From contig OZ024720.1 of assembly GCA_964016875.1 (NCBI GenBank), positions 38,841,106-38,905,105 of the forward strand: a stretch of DNA of 64,000 nt, written 5' to 3'. The stretch is from Fallopia convolvulus (Eukaryota; Streptophyta; Magnoliopsida; Caryophyllales; Polygonaceae). A model generated the notes under the pieces. The model did no database searches and had not been told where the DNA came from. It saw only the letters and a list, made by a program, of their open reading frames with translations. This document shows, in pieces, positions 18,575 through 31,790 of the stretch (position 1 is its first letter; the number at the start of each line of letters is the position of its first letter). A program made the translations under genes and the position numbers.

Positions 18575-21500
18575 GAATTTATGCTCTTATTCGACCGGTC
18601 TTGATTTTGTAGGGAAAAATATGTTAATTGGATTGATACTATCCTCATTTTTTATGGTTATTCCTAGATGTCTATAAAGTTCACTTGTTTTTTCTCCTTT
18701 TGCCTTTAAAATGACTTGTGATCAAACATTGCATGCCAAAATTTCGACAAAATATCCATGTAAATGTCACACCTAAATGTGATATTCGGTTTCTAGGTTC
18801 CAATCTATGCTTTTATTCGATTGGTCTTAATTTTGTAGTGCAAAACGTGATTATTGGCTTGATATTATCCTCATTTTTATGCTTATGCCTAGATGTGTTT
18901 AGAGTTCACTTGTTTTTCACTTTTTGCCTTTACAATGACTTGTGGTCTAACATTGCACGCCAAGTATTTGATGAAATGTCCACGTAAATGTCACTACTAA
19001 AAGTGGCATTCGGTTTCTAGGTTCGAATTTATGCTTTTATTCGACCGGTCTTGATTTTGTAGTGTCGAATGTGCTTATTGGCTTGATACTATCCTCATTC
19101 TTTATGCTTATGCCTAGTTGTCTTTATAGTTCACTTGTTTTTCTCCTTTTGCCTTTAAAATGACTTGTAATTTAACATTGCACGCCAAGTGTTCAATGAA
19201 ATGTCCATGTAAACGTCACTCCTAAATGTGGCATTCGTTTTCTATGTTCGAATTTATGCTCTTATTCGACCGGTCTTGATTTTGTAGGGCAAAATGTGAT
19301 TATTGGATTGATACTATCCTCATTTTTTATGTTTATGCCTAGATGTCTATAAAGTTCACTAGTTTTTCTCCTTTTGCCTTTAAAATGATTTCTGATCTAA
19401 CATTGCACGCAAAGTGTTCGACGAAATATCCATGTAAATGTCACTCCTAAATGTGGCATTCAGTTTCTAGGTTCCAATTTATGCTTTTATTCGATCGGTC
19501 TTAATTTTTTAGTGCAAAATGTGATTATTGGCATGATATTATCCTCATTTTGTATGCTTATACCTAGATGTCTTTAGAGTTCACTTGTTTTTCTCTTTTT
19601 GCCTTTACAATGACTTGTGATCTAACATTGCACGCCAAGTGTTCGATGAAATGTCCACATAAATGTCACTCCTAAAAGTGGCATTCGGTTTCTAGGTTCG
19701 AATTTATGCTTTTGTTCAACCGGGCTTGATTTTGTAGTGTCAAATGTGCTTAGTGGCTTGAAACTATCCTCATTCTTTATGCTTATGATGTCTTTAGAGT
19801 TCACATGTTTTTCTCCTTTTGCCTTTAAAATGACTTGTGATCTAACATTGCACACCAAGTGTTCGATGACATGTCCATGTAAATTTCACTCCTAAATGTG
19901 GCATTCCGTTTCTAGGTTCGAATTTATGCTTTTATTCGATCGGTCTTGATTTTATAGTGCAGAATGTGTTGATTGGCTTGATGCTATCCTTATTCTTTAT
20001 GCTTTTGCCTATATGTCTTTCATGTTCACTTGTTGTTTATAATTTTGCCTTTAAAATGACTTCTGATCTAACATTGCACGCCAAGTGTTCGATGAAATGT
20101 CCGTGTAAATGTCACTGCTAAAAGTGACATTCGGTTTCTAGGTTCGAATTTATGCATTTATTCGATCGGGCTTGATTTTGTAGTGTCAAATAGGCTTCGT
20201 GGCTTGATGTCTTTAGAGTTCACATGTTTTTTTCCTTTAGCCTCTAAAATTGACTTGTGATCTAACATTGCATGCCAAGTGTTCGATGGAATGTCCAAGT
20301 AAATGTCACTCCTAAATATGGCATTCACTTTCTAGGTTCGAATTTGTTCTTTTATTCGATCGGTCTTGATTTTTTTGTGCAAAATGTGCTTATTGGCTTG
20401 ATACTATCCTTATTCTTTATGCTTATGCCTGGATGTCTTTAAAGTTCACTTGTTTTTTCTTCTTTCGCCTTTAAAATGACTTTTGATTTAACATTGCACG
20501 CCAAGTGGTCGATGAAATGTCCATGTAAATGTCACTCCTAAATGTGGCATTCGGTTTCTAGGTTTGAATTTATTCTTATATTCGATCGGTCTTGATTTTG
20601 TAGTGTAGAATGTGTTGATTGGCTTGATACTATCCTCATTCTTTATGCTTATGCATAGATGTCTTTCCTATTCACTTGTTTTTTATCCTTTTGCCTTTAA
20701 AATGATTTCTGATAAGACATTGCACCCCAAGTGTTCGATGAAATGTCTATGTAAATGTCACTCCTAAATGTGGAATTCGGTTTCTAGGTTTGAATTTATG
20801 CTTTTATTCGATCGGTCTTGATTTTGTAATGCAAATGTGCTTATTGGGTTGATACTATCCTCATTCTTTGTGCTTATGCCTAGATATCTTTAAAGTTCAC
20901 TTGGTTTTTCTCCTTTTTCCTTTATAATGACTTGTGCTTTAACATTGCACGCGAAGTGTTTGATGAAATGTCCATGTAAATGTCACTCCTGAATATGGCA
21001 TTCGGTTTCTAGGTTCGAATTTATGCTTTTATTCGATCGGTCTTGATTTCGTAGTGCAGAATTTCCTGATTGAATTTATGCTTTTATTCTAGTTGTCTTT
21101 AGAGTTCACTTGTTTTTTCTCCTTTTGCCTTTAAAATGACTTGTGATCTAACATTGCACGCCAAGTGTTCGATGAAATTTCCAAGTACATTTCACTCCTG
21201 AATATGGCATTCGGTTTCTAGTGCAGAATTTACTGATTGAATTGATACTATTCTCATTCTTTATGCATATGCCTGGATGACTTTCAAGTTCACTTGTTTT
21301 TATCCTTTTGCCTTTAAAATGACTTGTGATCTAACATTGCAAACTAAGTGTTAAATGATATATCCATGTAAATGTCACTCCTAAATGTGGCATCCGGTTT
21401 CTAGGTTCAAATTTGTGCTTTTATTCGATCGGTCTTCATTTTTAGTGTAGAATGTGCTTATTGGCTTGACACTATCCTCATTCTTTATGCTTATGCCTAG

Positions 21501-24500
21501 ATGTCTTTGAAGTTCACTTGTCCATGAAATGTCCATGTAAATGTCACTCCTAAAAGTAGTATTCGGTTTCTAAGTTCAAGTTCATAATTGTATTAGGCCG
21601 GGCTTGATTTTTTATCGACGAATGTGCTTATTGGCTTGATACTATCCTCATTCTTAATGCTTACCCTAGATGTCTTTAGAGTTCACCTTTTTTTATCCTT
21701 TTGCCTTTAAAATGACTTGTGATCTAACATTGCACGCCAAGTGTTCGATGAAATGTCCATGTAAATGTCACATCTAAAAGTGGCATTCGGTTTCTAGGTT
21801 CAAATTTATGCTTTTTTTCGATCAGTCATGATTTTGTAGTGTCGAATGTGCTTATTGGCTTGATAATATCCTCATTCTTTATGCTTATGCCTAGATGTCT
21901 TTAAAGTTCACTTGTTTTTTCTCCTTACGCCTTTGAAATGACTTGTGATCTAACATTGCACGCCAAGTGTTCGATGAAATGTCCATGTAAATGTCACTCC
22001 TAAATGTGGCATTCGTTTCTATGTTTGAATTTATGCTCTTATTCGACCGGTCTTGATGTTGTATTGGAAAATGTGATTATTGGCTTGATACTATCCTCAT
22101 TATTTATGCTTATACCTAGATGTCTATAAAGTTCACTTGGTTTTTTACCTTTTACATTTAAAATGACTTGTGATCTAACATTGCACGCCAATTGTTCGAT
22201 GAAATGTCCATGTAAATGTCACTCCTAATGGTGGCATTCGGTTTTTAGGTTCGAATTTATGTTTTTATTTGATCGGTCTTGATTTTGTAGGGCAGAATCT
22301 GCGTATTGGCTTGTGATTTAACATTGCACGCCAAGTGTTCGATGAAATGTCGATGTAAATGTCACTCCTAAAAGTAGTATTCGGTTTCTAGGTAAAAAAT
22401 TTTGCTTTTATTCGACCAGGCTTGATTTTTTATCGTCGAATGTGCTTATTGGCTTGATACTATCCTCATTCTTTATGCTTATCCTAGATGTCTTTAAAGT
22501 TCACCTTTTTTTTCTCCTTTTGCTTTTATAATGACTTGTGATCTAACATTGCACGCCAAGTGTTCGATGAAATGTCCATGTAAATGTCACTCTTAAATGT
22601 GGCGTTGATTTCTATGTTTGAATTTATGGTCTTATTCAACAGGTCTTGATTTTGTAGTACAGAATGTGATTATTGGCTTGATACTATCCTCATTTTTTAT
22701 GCTTATGCCTAGATGTCTATAAAGTTCACTTGTTTTATTTTCCATTTCCCTTTAAAATGACTTGTGATCTAACATTGCACGCCAGGTGTTCGATGAAATG
22801 TCCATTTAAATGTCACTCCTAAATGTGGCAGTCGGTTTTTGGGTTCGAATTTATGCATTTATTTGATCGGTCTTGATTTTCTAGTGCTGAATGTGCTGAT
22901 TTGCTTGTGATCTTACATTGCACGCCATGTTTTCGATAATATGTCTATGTAAATGTCACTCCTAAATATAGCATTCGGTTTCTAGGTTCCAATTTATGCT
23001 CTGATTCGACCGGTCTTGATTTTGTAGTGCCGAATGTGATTATTGCATTTATACTATCCTCATTTTTTATGCTTACGCCTAGATGTCTATAAAGTTCACT
23101 TGTTTTTTTATCATTTTGCCATTAAAATGACTTGTGATCTAACATTGCATGCAAAGTGTTAAATGAAATGTGCATGTAAATATCACTCCTAAATGTTGCA
23201 TTCGGTTTCTAGGTTCCAATTTATGCTTTTATTCGATCGGTCTTAATTTTGTAGTGCAAAATCTGATTATTGGCTTGATACTATCCTCATTTTTTATGCT
23301 TATGCCTAGATGTCTTTAGAGTTCACTTGTTTTTTCAACTTTTGCCTTTAAAATGACTTGTGATCTAACATTACACGCCAAGTGTTGGATGAAATGTCCA
23401 TGTAAGTGTCACTCCTAAAAATGGCATTCGGTTTCTAGGTTCGAATTTATGCTTTTATTCGACGGGGTTTGATTTTGTAGTGTCAAATGTGCTTAGTGGC
23501 TTGATACTATCCTCGTTCTTTATGCTTATGCCTAGATGTCTTTAGAGTTCACTATTTTTTTCTCCTTTTGCCTTTAAAATGATTTGTGATCTAACATTGC
23601 ACGCCTAGTGTTCGATGAAATGTCCATGTAAATGTCACTCCTAAATCTGGCATTCGTTTTCTATGTTCGAATTTATGCTCTGATTCGACCGGTCTGGATG
23701 TTGTAGTGCAGAATGTGATTATTGGCTTTATACTATCCTCATTTTTTATGCTTATGCCTAGATGTCTATAAAGTTCACTTGTTTTTTTTTATCATTTTGC
23801 CTTTAAAATGACTTGTGATCTAACATTGCATGCCAAGTGTTATATGAAATGTCCATGTAAATATCACTCCTAAATGTGGCATTCGTTTTTTAAGTTCGAA
23901 TTTATAGTCTTATTCGACCGATCTTGATTTTTAAGTGCAGAATGTGATTATTGGCTTGATAGTATCCTCATTTTTTATGCTTATGTATATAAAGTTCACT
24001 TGTTTTTTCTCCTTTTGCCTTTAAAATGACTTGTGACCTAACATTGCACACCAAGTTTTCGATGAAATGTCCATGTAAACATCACTCCTAAATTTGGCAT
24101 TCGGTATCTAGGTTCGAATTTATGCTTTTATTCGATCGGTCTTGATTTTGTAGTGCAGAATGTGCTTATTGGCCTGATACTATTCTCATTCTTTATGCTT
24201 ATGCCTAAATGTCTTTAAAGTTCACATGTTTTTTCTCCTTTTGCCTTTAAAATGACTTGTGATCTAAGATTGCACGTCATGTGTTAGATGAAATGTCGAT
24301 GTAAATGTCACTCCTAAAAGTGGCATTCGGTTTCTAAGTTCGAATTTATGCTTTAATTTGACCGAACATGATTTTATATTGTCGAATGTGCCTATTGGCT
24401 TCATAATATTTTCATTCTTTATGCTTATGTCTAGATTTCTTTAGACTTCACTTGTTTTTTCTCCTTTTGCCTTTAACATGAGTTGTGATCTAACATTGCA

Positions 24501-26112
24501 CGCCTAGTGTTCGATGAAATGTCCATGTAATTGTCACTCCTAAATGTGGCATTCGTTTTCTAGGTTCGATTTATGCTCTTATTTGACCAGTCTTGATTTT
24601 CTTTGGCAGAATGTGATTATTGGCTTGATATTATCCTCATTTTTTATGCTTATGCCTAGATGCCTATAAAGTCACTTGTTTTTTCTCCTTTTGCCTTTAA
24701 AATGAATTGTGATCTAACATTGCACACCTAGTGTTTGATGAAATGTCTATGTAAATGTAACTCCTAAATGTGGGCATTCGTTTTCTATGTTCGAATTTAT
24801 ACTCCGATTCGACCAGTCTTGATTTTGTATTGCAGAATGTGATTGTTGGCTTTATACTATCCTCATTTTTCATGCTTATGCCTAGATGTCTATAAAGTTA
24901 ATTTGTTTTTCTCCTTTTGCCTTTAAAATGACTTGTGATCTAACATTGCACGCCAAGTGTTCGATGAAATGTGCATGTAAATATCACTCCTAAATATGCC
25001 ATTCGGTTTCTAGGTTCGAATTTATGCTTTTATTTGATCGGTCTTGATTTTTTAGTGCTGAATGTGCTGATTGGCTTGATATTATCCTCATTATTTATGC
25101 TTATGACTACATGTTTTCAAAGTTCATTTGTTTTTTCTCCTTTTGAATTTAAAATGACTTGTGATTTGACATTGCATGCCAAGTGTTCGATGATATGTCA
25201 TCGTAAAATTTACTCCTAAAAGTAGCATACAGTTTCAAAGTTCGAATTTATGCTTTTATTGGACCATTCTTGATTTTGTAGAATTGAATGTGCTTATTGG
25301 CTTCATACTATCCCCATTCTTTATGCTTATGCCTAGATGTCTTTAGAGTTCACTTGTTTTTTCTCCTATTGGATTTAAAATGACTTGTGATCTAACATTG
25401 CACGCAAAGTGTTCGATGAAATGTCCATGTAAATGTCACTCCTAAATGTGGCATTCGTTTTCTAGGTTTGAATTTATGCTCTTATTCGACCGGTCTTGAT
25501 TTTGTAGGGCAGAATGTGATTATTCGCTTGATACTATCCTCATTTTTTATGCTTATGCCTAGATGTCTACAAACTTCACTTGTTTTTTCTCCTTTTGCCT
25601 AAATGACTTGTGATCTCACATTGCAAGCCAAGTGTTCGATGAAATATCCATGTAAATGTCACTCCTAAATGTAGCATTCGGTTTCTAGGTTCCAATTTAT
25701 GCATTTATTCGATCGGTCTTAATTTTGTTGTGCAAAATGTGATTATTGGCTTGATACTATCCTCATTTTTTATACTTATGCGTAGATGTCTTTAGAGTTC
25801 ACTTGTTTTTTTCTCTTTTTGCCTTTAAAATGACTTGTGATCTAACATTGCACCCCAAGTGTTCGATGAAATGTCCATGTAAATGTAACTCCTAAATGTG
25901 GCATTCGTTTTCTATGTTCGAATTTATACTCCGATTCGGCCGGTCTTGATTTTGTAGTGCAGAATGTGATTATTGGCTTTATAATATCCTCATTTTTTAT
26001 GCTTATGCCTAGATGTTTATAAAGTTCACTTGTTTTTCTCCTTTTGCCTTTAAAATGACTTGTGATTTAACATTGCATGCCAAGTGTTCGATGATAGTCC
26101 ATGTAAATGTCA
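18575..26112 (+). repeat. 226-bp satellite array, block 2
   Basis: Plus-oriented monomers. Two monomer types differ at linked sites. One has cttttattcgat, gtgcttattgg, attctttatgc and gtctttaaag. The other has ctcttattcgacc, gtgattattgg, ttttttatgc and gtctataaag. Several monomers are shortened, near 20200, 21060, 21225, 22308 and 22893. The block ends at an FB copy where orientation changes. No gene is present. Confidence 0.95.
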
Positions 26113-26385
26113 ACCAACTCCACTGCAGTGGAGTTGGTTGTCAAGGTGAAGGATCCCACCTTGATAAAGGGAGGTCAGGGGATCAAATCCCCCCTCCAAC
26201 ATCCTGCAGGATAAAAGGTGTGAGACCTCCTGCAGGTTTGGGTGCATGGGCTGCAGCCCATGACATGTGATTGAGTGCCACCAGTCAGATCGCCGACGAG
26301 AAGCAGGCTAAAGGCTGGCCCACTGGTCAGAACACCGACTCGAGGCAGGCCGGGAAGGTGGGTTCAGGTGGGCTTGATCACATCA
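26113..26385 (+). repeat. FB-like unit at a satellite orientation switch
   Basis: A nearly whole plus-oriented unit (from CTGCAG at 26123 to gatcacatca at 26385), preceded by about 13 bp of the opposite arm, so a short palindrome sits at its left end. The A/B-box-like sequences are present. The left neighbour is plus satellite and the right neighbour is inverted satellite. The right junction, read on the minus strand, is aaaatg followed by tgatgtgatc, the same joint as at 4309-4324. Confidence 0.88.
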
Positions 26386-27243
26386 CATTTTAAAGGCAAA
26401 TGGATAAACATAAAGAATGAGGATAGTATCAAGCCAATAAGCACATTCTGCATTACAATATGAAGACCGATTGAATAAAGCATAAATTTGAACCAAGAAA
26501 CCGAATGCAACATTTAAGAGTGACATTTACATGGACATTTCATCGAACACTTGGCGTGCATTGTTAGATCACAAGCCATTTTAAAGGCAAAAGGACATAA
26601 ACAAGTGAACTTGAAAGACATCTAGGGATAAGCATAAAAAATGAGGATAGTATCAAGCCAATAATCACATTTTGCACTACAAAATATAGATCGGTCGAAT
26701 AAGAGCATAAAATCGAACCTAGAAAACGAATGTCAGGGTTAGGAGTCACACTTTCATGGACATTTCATTTAACACTTGGCGTGCAATGTTAGATCATAAG
26801 TCATTTTAAAGGCAAAAGGATAAGAAACAAGTGAACTTGAAAGACATCTACGCATAATCATAAAGAATGAGGATGGTATCAAGCCAATCAGCAGATTCTG
26901 CACTACAAAATCAAAACCAATTGAATAAAAGCATAAATTCGAACCTAGAAACCAAATGACATATTTAGGAGTGACATTTACATGGACATTTCATCGAACA
27001 ATTGGCGTGAAATGTTAGATCACAAATCATTTTAAAGGCAAAAGGAGAAAAAATAAAGTTGAACTCTAAAGATATCTAGGATATGCATTTAGAATGAGGG
27101 TAGTATCAAACCAATAAGCACATTCGACGATAACAATTGAACTCTAAAGACATCTAGGCATAAGCATACAGATTGAGGATAGTAAGAAGCCAATACGCAC
27201 ATTCGACACTACAAAATCAAGAATGATCGAATAAAAGCATAAA
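26386..27243 (-). repeat. inverted satellite segment
   Basis: About 3.8 monomers in reverse orientation: on the plus strand cattttaaaggcaaa, gacatttcatcgaacacttg and ggtatcaagccaat appear instead of their complements. Orientation returns to plus at 27244 (tgtctttaaagttcacatgg). This is the only inverted satellite in the window. Confidence 0.92.
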
Positions 27244-30200
27244 TGTCTTTAAAGTTCACATGGTTTCTCGAATGTGCTTATCTGTTTTCTAGTTTCGAAT
27301 TTATGCTGTTATTCGACCGGTCTTGATTTTGTAGTGCAGAATGTGATGGATGGATTGATACTATCCTCATTCTTTATGCTTATGCCTAGATGTCTTTAGA
27401 GTTCACATGTTTTTTCTCCGTTTGCCTTTAAAATGACTTGTGATCTAACATTGCACACCAAGTGTTCGATGAAATGTCCATGTAAATTTCACTCCTAAAT
27501 GTGGCATTCCGTTTCTAGGTTCGAATTTATGCTTTTATTCGATCGGTCTTGATTTTATAGTGCAAAATGTGCTAAGTGGCTTGATGATGTCCTCATTCTT
27601 TATGCTTATGCCTAGATGTCTTTCATGTTCACTTCTTTTTTATCCTTTTGCCTTTAAAATGACTTGTGATCTAACATTGCACGCTAAGTGTTAAATGAAA
27701 TGGCCATGTAAATGTCACTCTTAAATGTGGCATTCGGTTTCTAGGTTCGAATTTGTGCTTTTATTCGGTCGGTCTTGATTTTGTTGTGCAGAATGTGCTT
27801 ATTGGCTTGATACTATCCTCATTCTTTATGCTTATGCCTAGATGTCTTCAAAGTTCACTTCTTTTTTCTCCTTTTGCCGTTAAAATGACACTTGATCAAA
27901 CATTCCACGCCAAGTGGTCGATGAAATGTCCGTGTAAATGTCACTCCTAAAAGTTGCATTCGATTTCTAGGTTCGAATTTATGCTTTTATTCTATTGGGG
28001 ATGATTTTGTAGTATCAAATGTGCTTAGTGGCTTGATACTATCCTCATTCTTTATGCTTATGCCTAGATGTCTTTAGAGTTCACATGTTTTTTCTCCTTT
28101 TGCCTTTAAAATGACCTGTGATCTAACATTGCACGCCAAGTGTTCGATGAAATGTCCCAGTAAATGTCCCTCCTAAATATGGAATTCGGTTTCTAGGTTC
28201 GAATTTATGCTTTTATTCGATCGGTCTTGATTTTGTAGTGCAAAATGTGATTATTGGCTTGATACTATCCTCATTCTTTATGCTTATGCCTAGATGTCTT
28301 TCAAGTTCACTTATTTTTTATCCTTTTGTCTTTAAAATGACTTGTGATCTAACATTGCACGCTAAGTGTTAAATGAAATGTCCATGTAAATGTCACTCTT
28401 AAATGTGGCATTCGATTTCTAGGTTCGAATTTGTGCTTTTATTCGATCGGTCTTGATTTTGTTGTGCAGAATGTGCTTATTGGCTTGATATTATCCTCAT
28501 TCTTTATGCTTATGTCTAGATGTCTTTAAAGTTCACTTCTTTTTTCTCCTTTTGCCTTTAAATTGACTTATGATTTAACATTGCACGCCAAGTGGTCGAT
28601 GAAATGTCCATGTAAATTTCACTCCTAAAAGTAGCATTCGGTTTCTAGGTTCGAATCTATGCTTTTATTGGACTGGGCTTGATTTTGCAGTGTCGAATTT
28701 GCTTATTGGCTTGATACTATCCTCATTCTTTATACTTATGCCTATATGAATTTAGAGTTCACTTGTTTTTTCTCCTTTTTCCTTGAAATTGACTTGTGAT
28801 CTAACATTGCACGCCAAGTGTTCGATGAAATGTCTATGTAAATGTCACTCCTAAATGTGCATTCGTTTCTATGTTCGAATTTATGCTCTTATTCGACCGG
28901 TCCTGATTTTGTAGTGCAAAATGTGATTATTGGCTTGATACTATCCTCATTTTTTATGCTTATGTCTATAAAATTCACTTGTTTTTTCTGCTTTTGCCTT
29001 TAAAATGACTTGTGATCTATCATTGCACGTCAAGTTTTCGATGAAATGTCCATGTAAATTTCACCCCTAAATGTGGAATTCGGTTTCTAGGTTCGAATAT
29101 ATTCTTTTATTCGATCGGTCCTGATTTTGTAGTTGTAGAATGTGCTGATTGGCTGGATGCTATCCTCATTCTTTATGCTTATGCCTAGATGTCTTTCAAG
29201 TTCTCTTGTTTTTTATCCTTTTGCCTTTAAAATGACTTCTGATCTAATATTGCACGCCAACTGTTCGATGAAATGTCCATGTAAATATCACTCCTAAATG
29301 TGGCATTCGGTTTCTAGGTTCGAGTTTGTGCTTATATTCGATCAGTCTTGATTTTGTAGTGCAGAATGTGCTTATTGGCTTGATACTATCCTCATTCTTT
29401 ATGCTTATGCCTATATGTCTTTAGAGTTCACTTGTTTTTTCCTCTTATGCCTTTAAAATGACTAGTTATCTAACATTTCATGCTAAGTGTTCGATGAAAT
29501 GACCATGTAAATGTCATTCCTAAAAGTGCCATTCGGTTTCTATGTTCGAACTTATGCTTTTATTCGACCGGTCTTGATTTTTTAGTGTCGAATGTGCTTA
29601 TTGGTTTGATACTATCCTCATTCTTTATGCCTAGATGTCTTTAAAGTTCACATGTTTCCTCGAATGTGCTTATTTGTTTTCTAGTTTCGAATTTATGTTG
29701 TTATTCGACCGGTCTTGATTTTGTAGTGCAGAATGTGATGATTGGCTTGATACTATCCTCATTCTTTTTGCTTATGCCTAGATGTCTTTAGAGTTCACAT
29801 GTTTTTTCTCCGTTTGCCTTTAAAATGACCTGTGATCTAACATTGCACACCAAGTGTTCGATGAAATGTCCATGTAAATTTCACTCCTAAATGTGGAATT
29901 CAGTTTCTAGGTTCGAATTTATGCTTTTATTCGATCGGTCTTGATTTTATAGTGCAAAATGTGCTAATTGGCTTGATGATGTCCTCATTCTTTATGCTTA
30001 TGCCTAGATGTCTTTCATGTTCACTTCTTTTTTATCCTTTTGCCTTTAAAATGACTTGTGATCTAACATTGCACGCTAAGTGTTAAATGAAATGGCCATA
30101 TAAATGTCACTCTTAAATGTGGCATTCGGTTTCTAGGTTCGAATTTGTGCTTTTATTCGATTGGTCTTGATTTTGTTGTGCAAGATGTGCTTATTGGCTT

Positions 30201-31790
30201 GATACTATCCTCATTCTTTATGCTTATGCCTAGATGTCTTTAAAGTTCACTTCTTTTTTCTCCTTTTGTCGTTAAAAGGACACTTGATCAAACATTGCAC
30301 GCCAAGTGGTCGATGAAATGTTTGTGTAAATGTCACTCCTAAAAGTTGCATTCGATTTCTAAGTTCGAATTTATGCTTTTATTCTTTCGGGGATGATTTT
30401 GTAGTATCAAATGTGCTTAGTGGCTTGATACTATCCTCATTCTTTATGCTTATGCCTAGATGTCTTTAGAGTTCACATGTTTTTTCTCCTTTTGCCTTTA
30501 AAATGACCTGTGATCTAACAATGCACGCCAAGTGTTCGATGAAATGTCCCAGTAAATGTCCCTCCTAAATATGGCATTCGGTTTCTAGGTTCGAATTTAT
30601 GCTTTTATTCGATCGGTCTTGATTTTGTAGTGCAAAATGTGATTATTGGCTTGATACTATCCTCATTCTTTATACTTATGCCTAGATGTCTTTCAAGTTC
30701 ACTTATTTTTTTATCCTTTTATCTTTAAAATGACTTGTGATCTAACATTGCACGCTAAGTGTTAAATGAAATGTCCATGTAAATGTCACTCTTAAATGTG
30801 GCATTCGATATCTAGGTTCGAATTTGTGCTTTTATTCGATCGGTCTGGATTTTGTTGTGCAGAATGTGCTTATTGGCTTGATACTATCCTCATTCTTTAT
30901 GCTTATGCCTAGATGTCTTTAAAGTTCACTTCTTTTTTCTCCTTTTGCCTTTAAATTGACTTATGATTTAACATTGCACGCCAAGTGGTCGATGAAATGT
31001 CCATGTAAATGTCACTCCTAAAAGTAGCATTCGGTTTCTAGGTTCGAATCTATGCTTTTATTGGACTGGGCTTGATTTTGCAGTGTCGAATTTGCTTATT
31101 GGCTTGATACTATCCTCATTCTTTATACTTATGCCTATATGAATTTAGAGTCCACTTGTTTTTTCTCCTTTTGCCTTGAAATTGACTTGTGATCTAACAT
31201 TGCACGCCAAGTGTTCGATGAAATGTCCATGTAAATGTCACTCCTAAATGTGCATTCGTTTCTATGTTCGAATTTATGCTCTTATTCGACCGGTCTTGAT
31301 TTTGTAGTGTAAAATGTGATTATTGGCTTGATACTATCCTCATTTTTTATGCTTATGTCTATAAAATTCACTTGTTTTTTCTGCTTTTGCCTTTAAAATG
31401 ACTTGTGATCTATCATTGCACGTCAAGTTTTCGATGAAATGTCCATGTAAATTTCACCCCTAAATGTGGAATTCGGTTTCTAGGTTCGAATATATGCTTT
31501 TATTCGATTGGTCCTGATTTTGTAGTGCAGAATGTGCTGATTTGCTGGATGCTATCCTCATTCTTTATGCTTATGCCTACATGTCTTTCAAGTTCACTTG
31601 TTTTTTATCCTTTTGCCTTTAAAATCACTTCTAATCTAATATTGCACGCCAACTGTTCAATGAAATGTCCATGTAAATATCACTCCTAAATGTGGCATTC
31701 GGTTTCTAGGTTCAAGTTTGTGCTTATATTCGATCAGTCTTGATTTTGTAGTGCAGAATGTGCTTATTGGTTTGATACTATCCACATTCT
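27244..31790 (+). repeat. 2.39 kb tandem segmental duplication in satellite
   Basis: The segment starting tgtctttaaagttcacatgg at 27244 recurs from 29636, an offset of 2392 bp. Shared peculiarities include cttatctgttttctag (27280 and 29670), ctttcatgttcacttc, the odd ggggatgattttgtagtat monomer (27998 and 30392), ccctcctaaatatgg and the shortened gtgcattcgtttc monomer. The match fades near 29400 and 31790. By eye the copies are about 96% alike. Confidence 0.8.
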
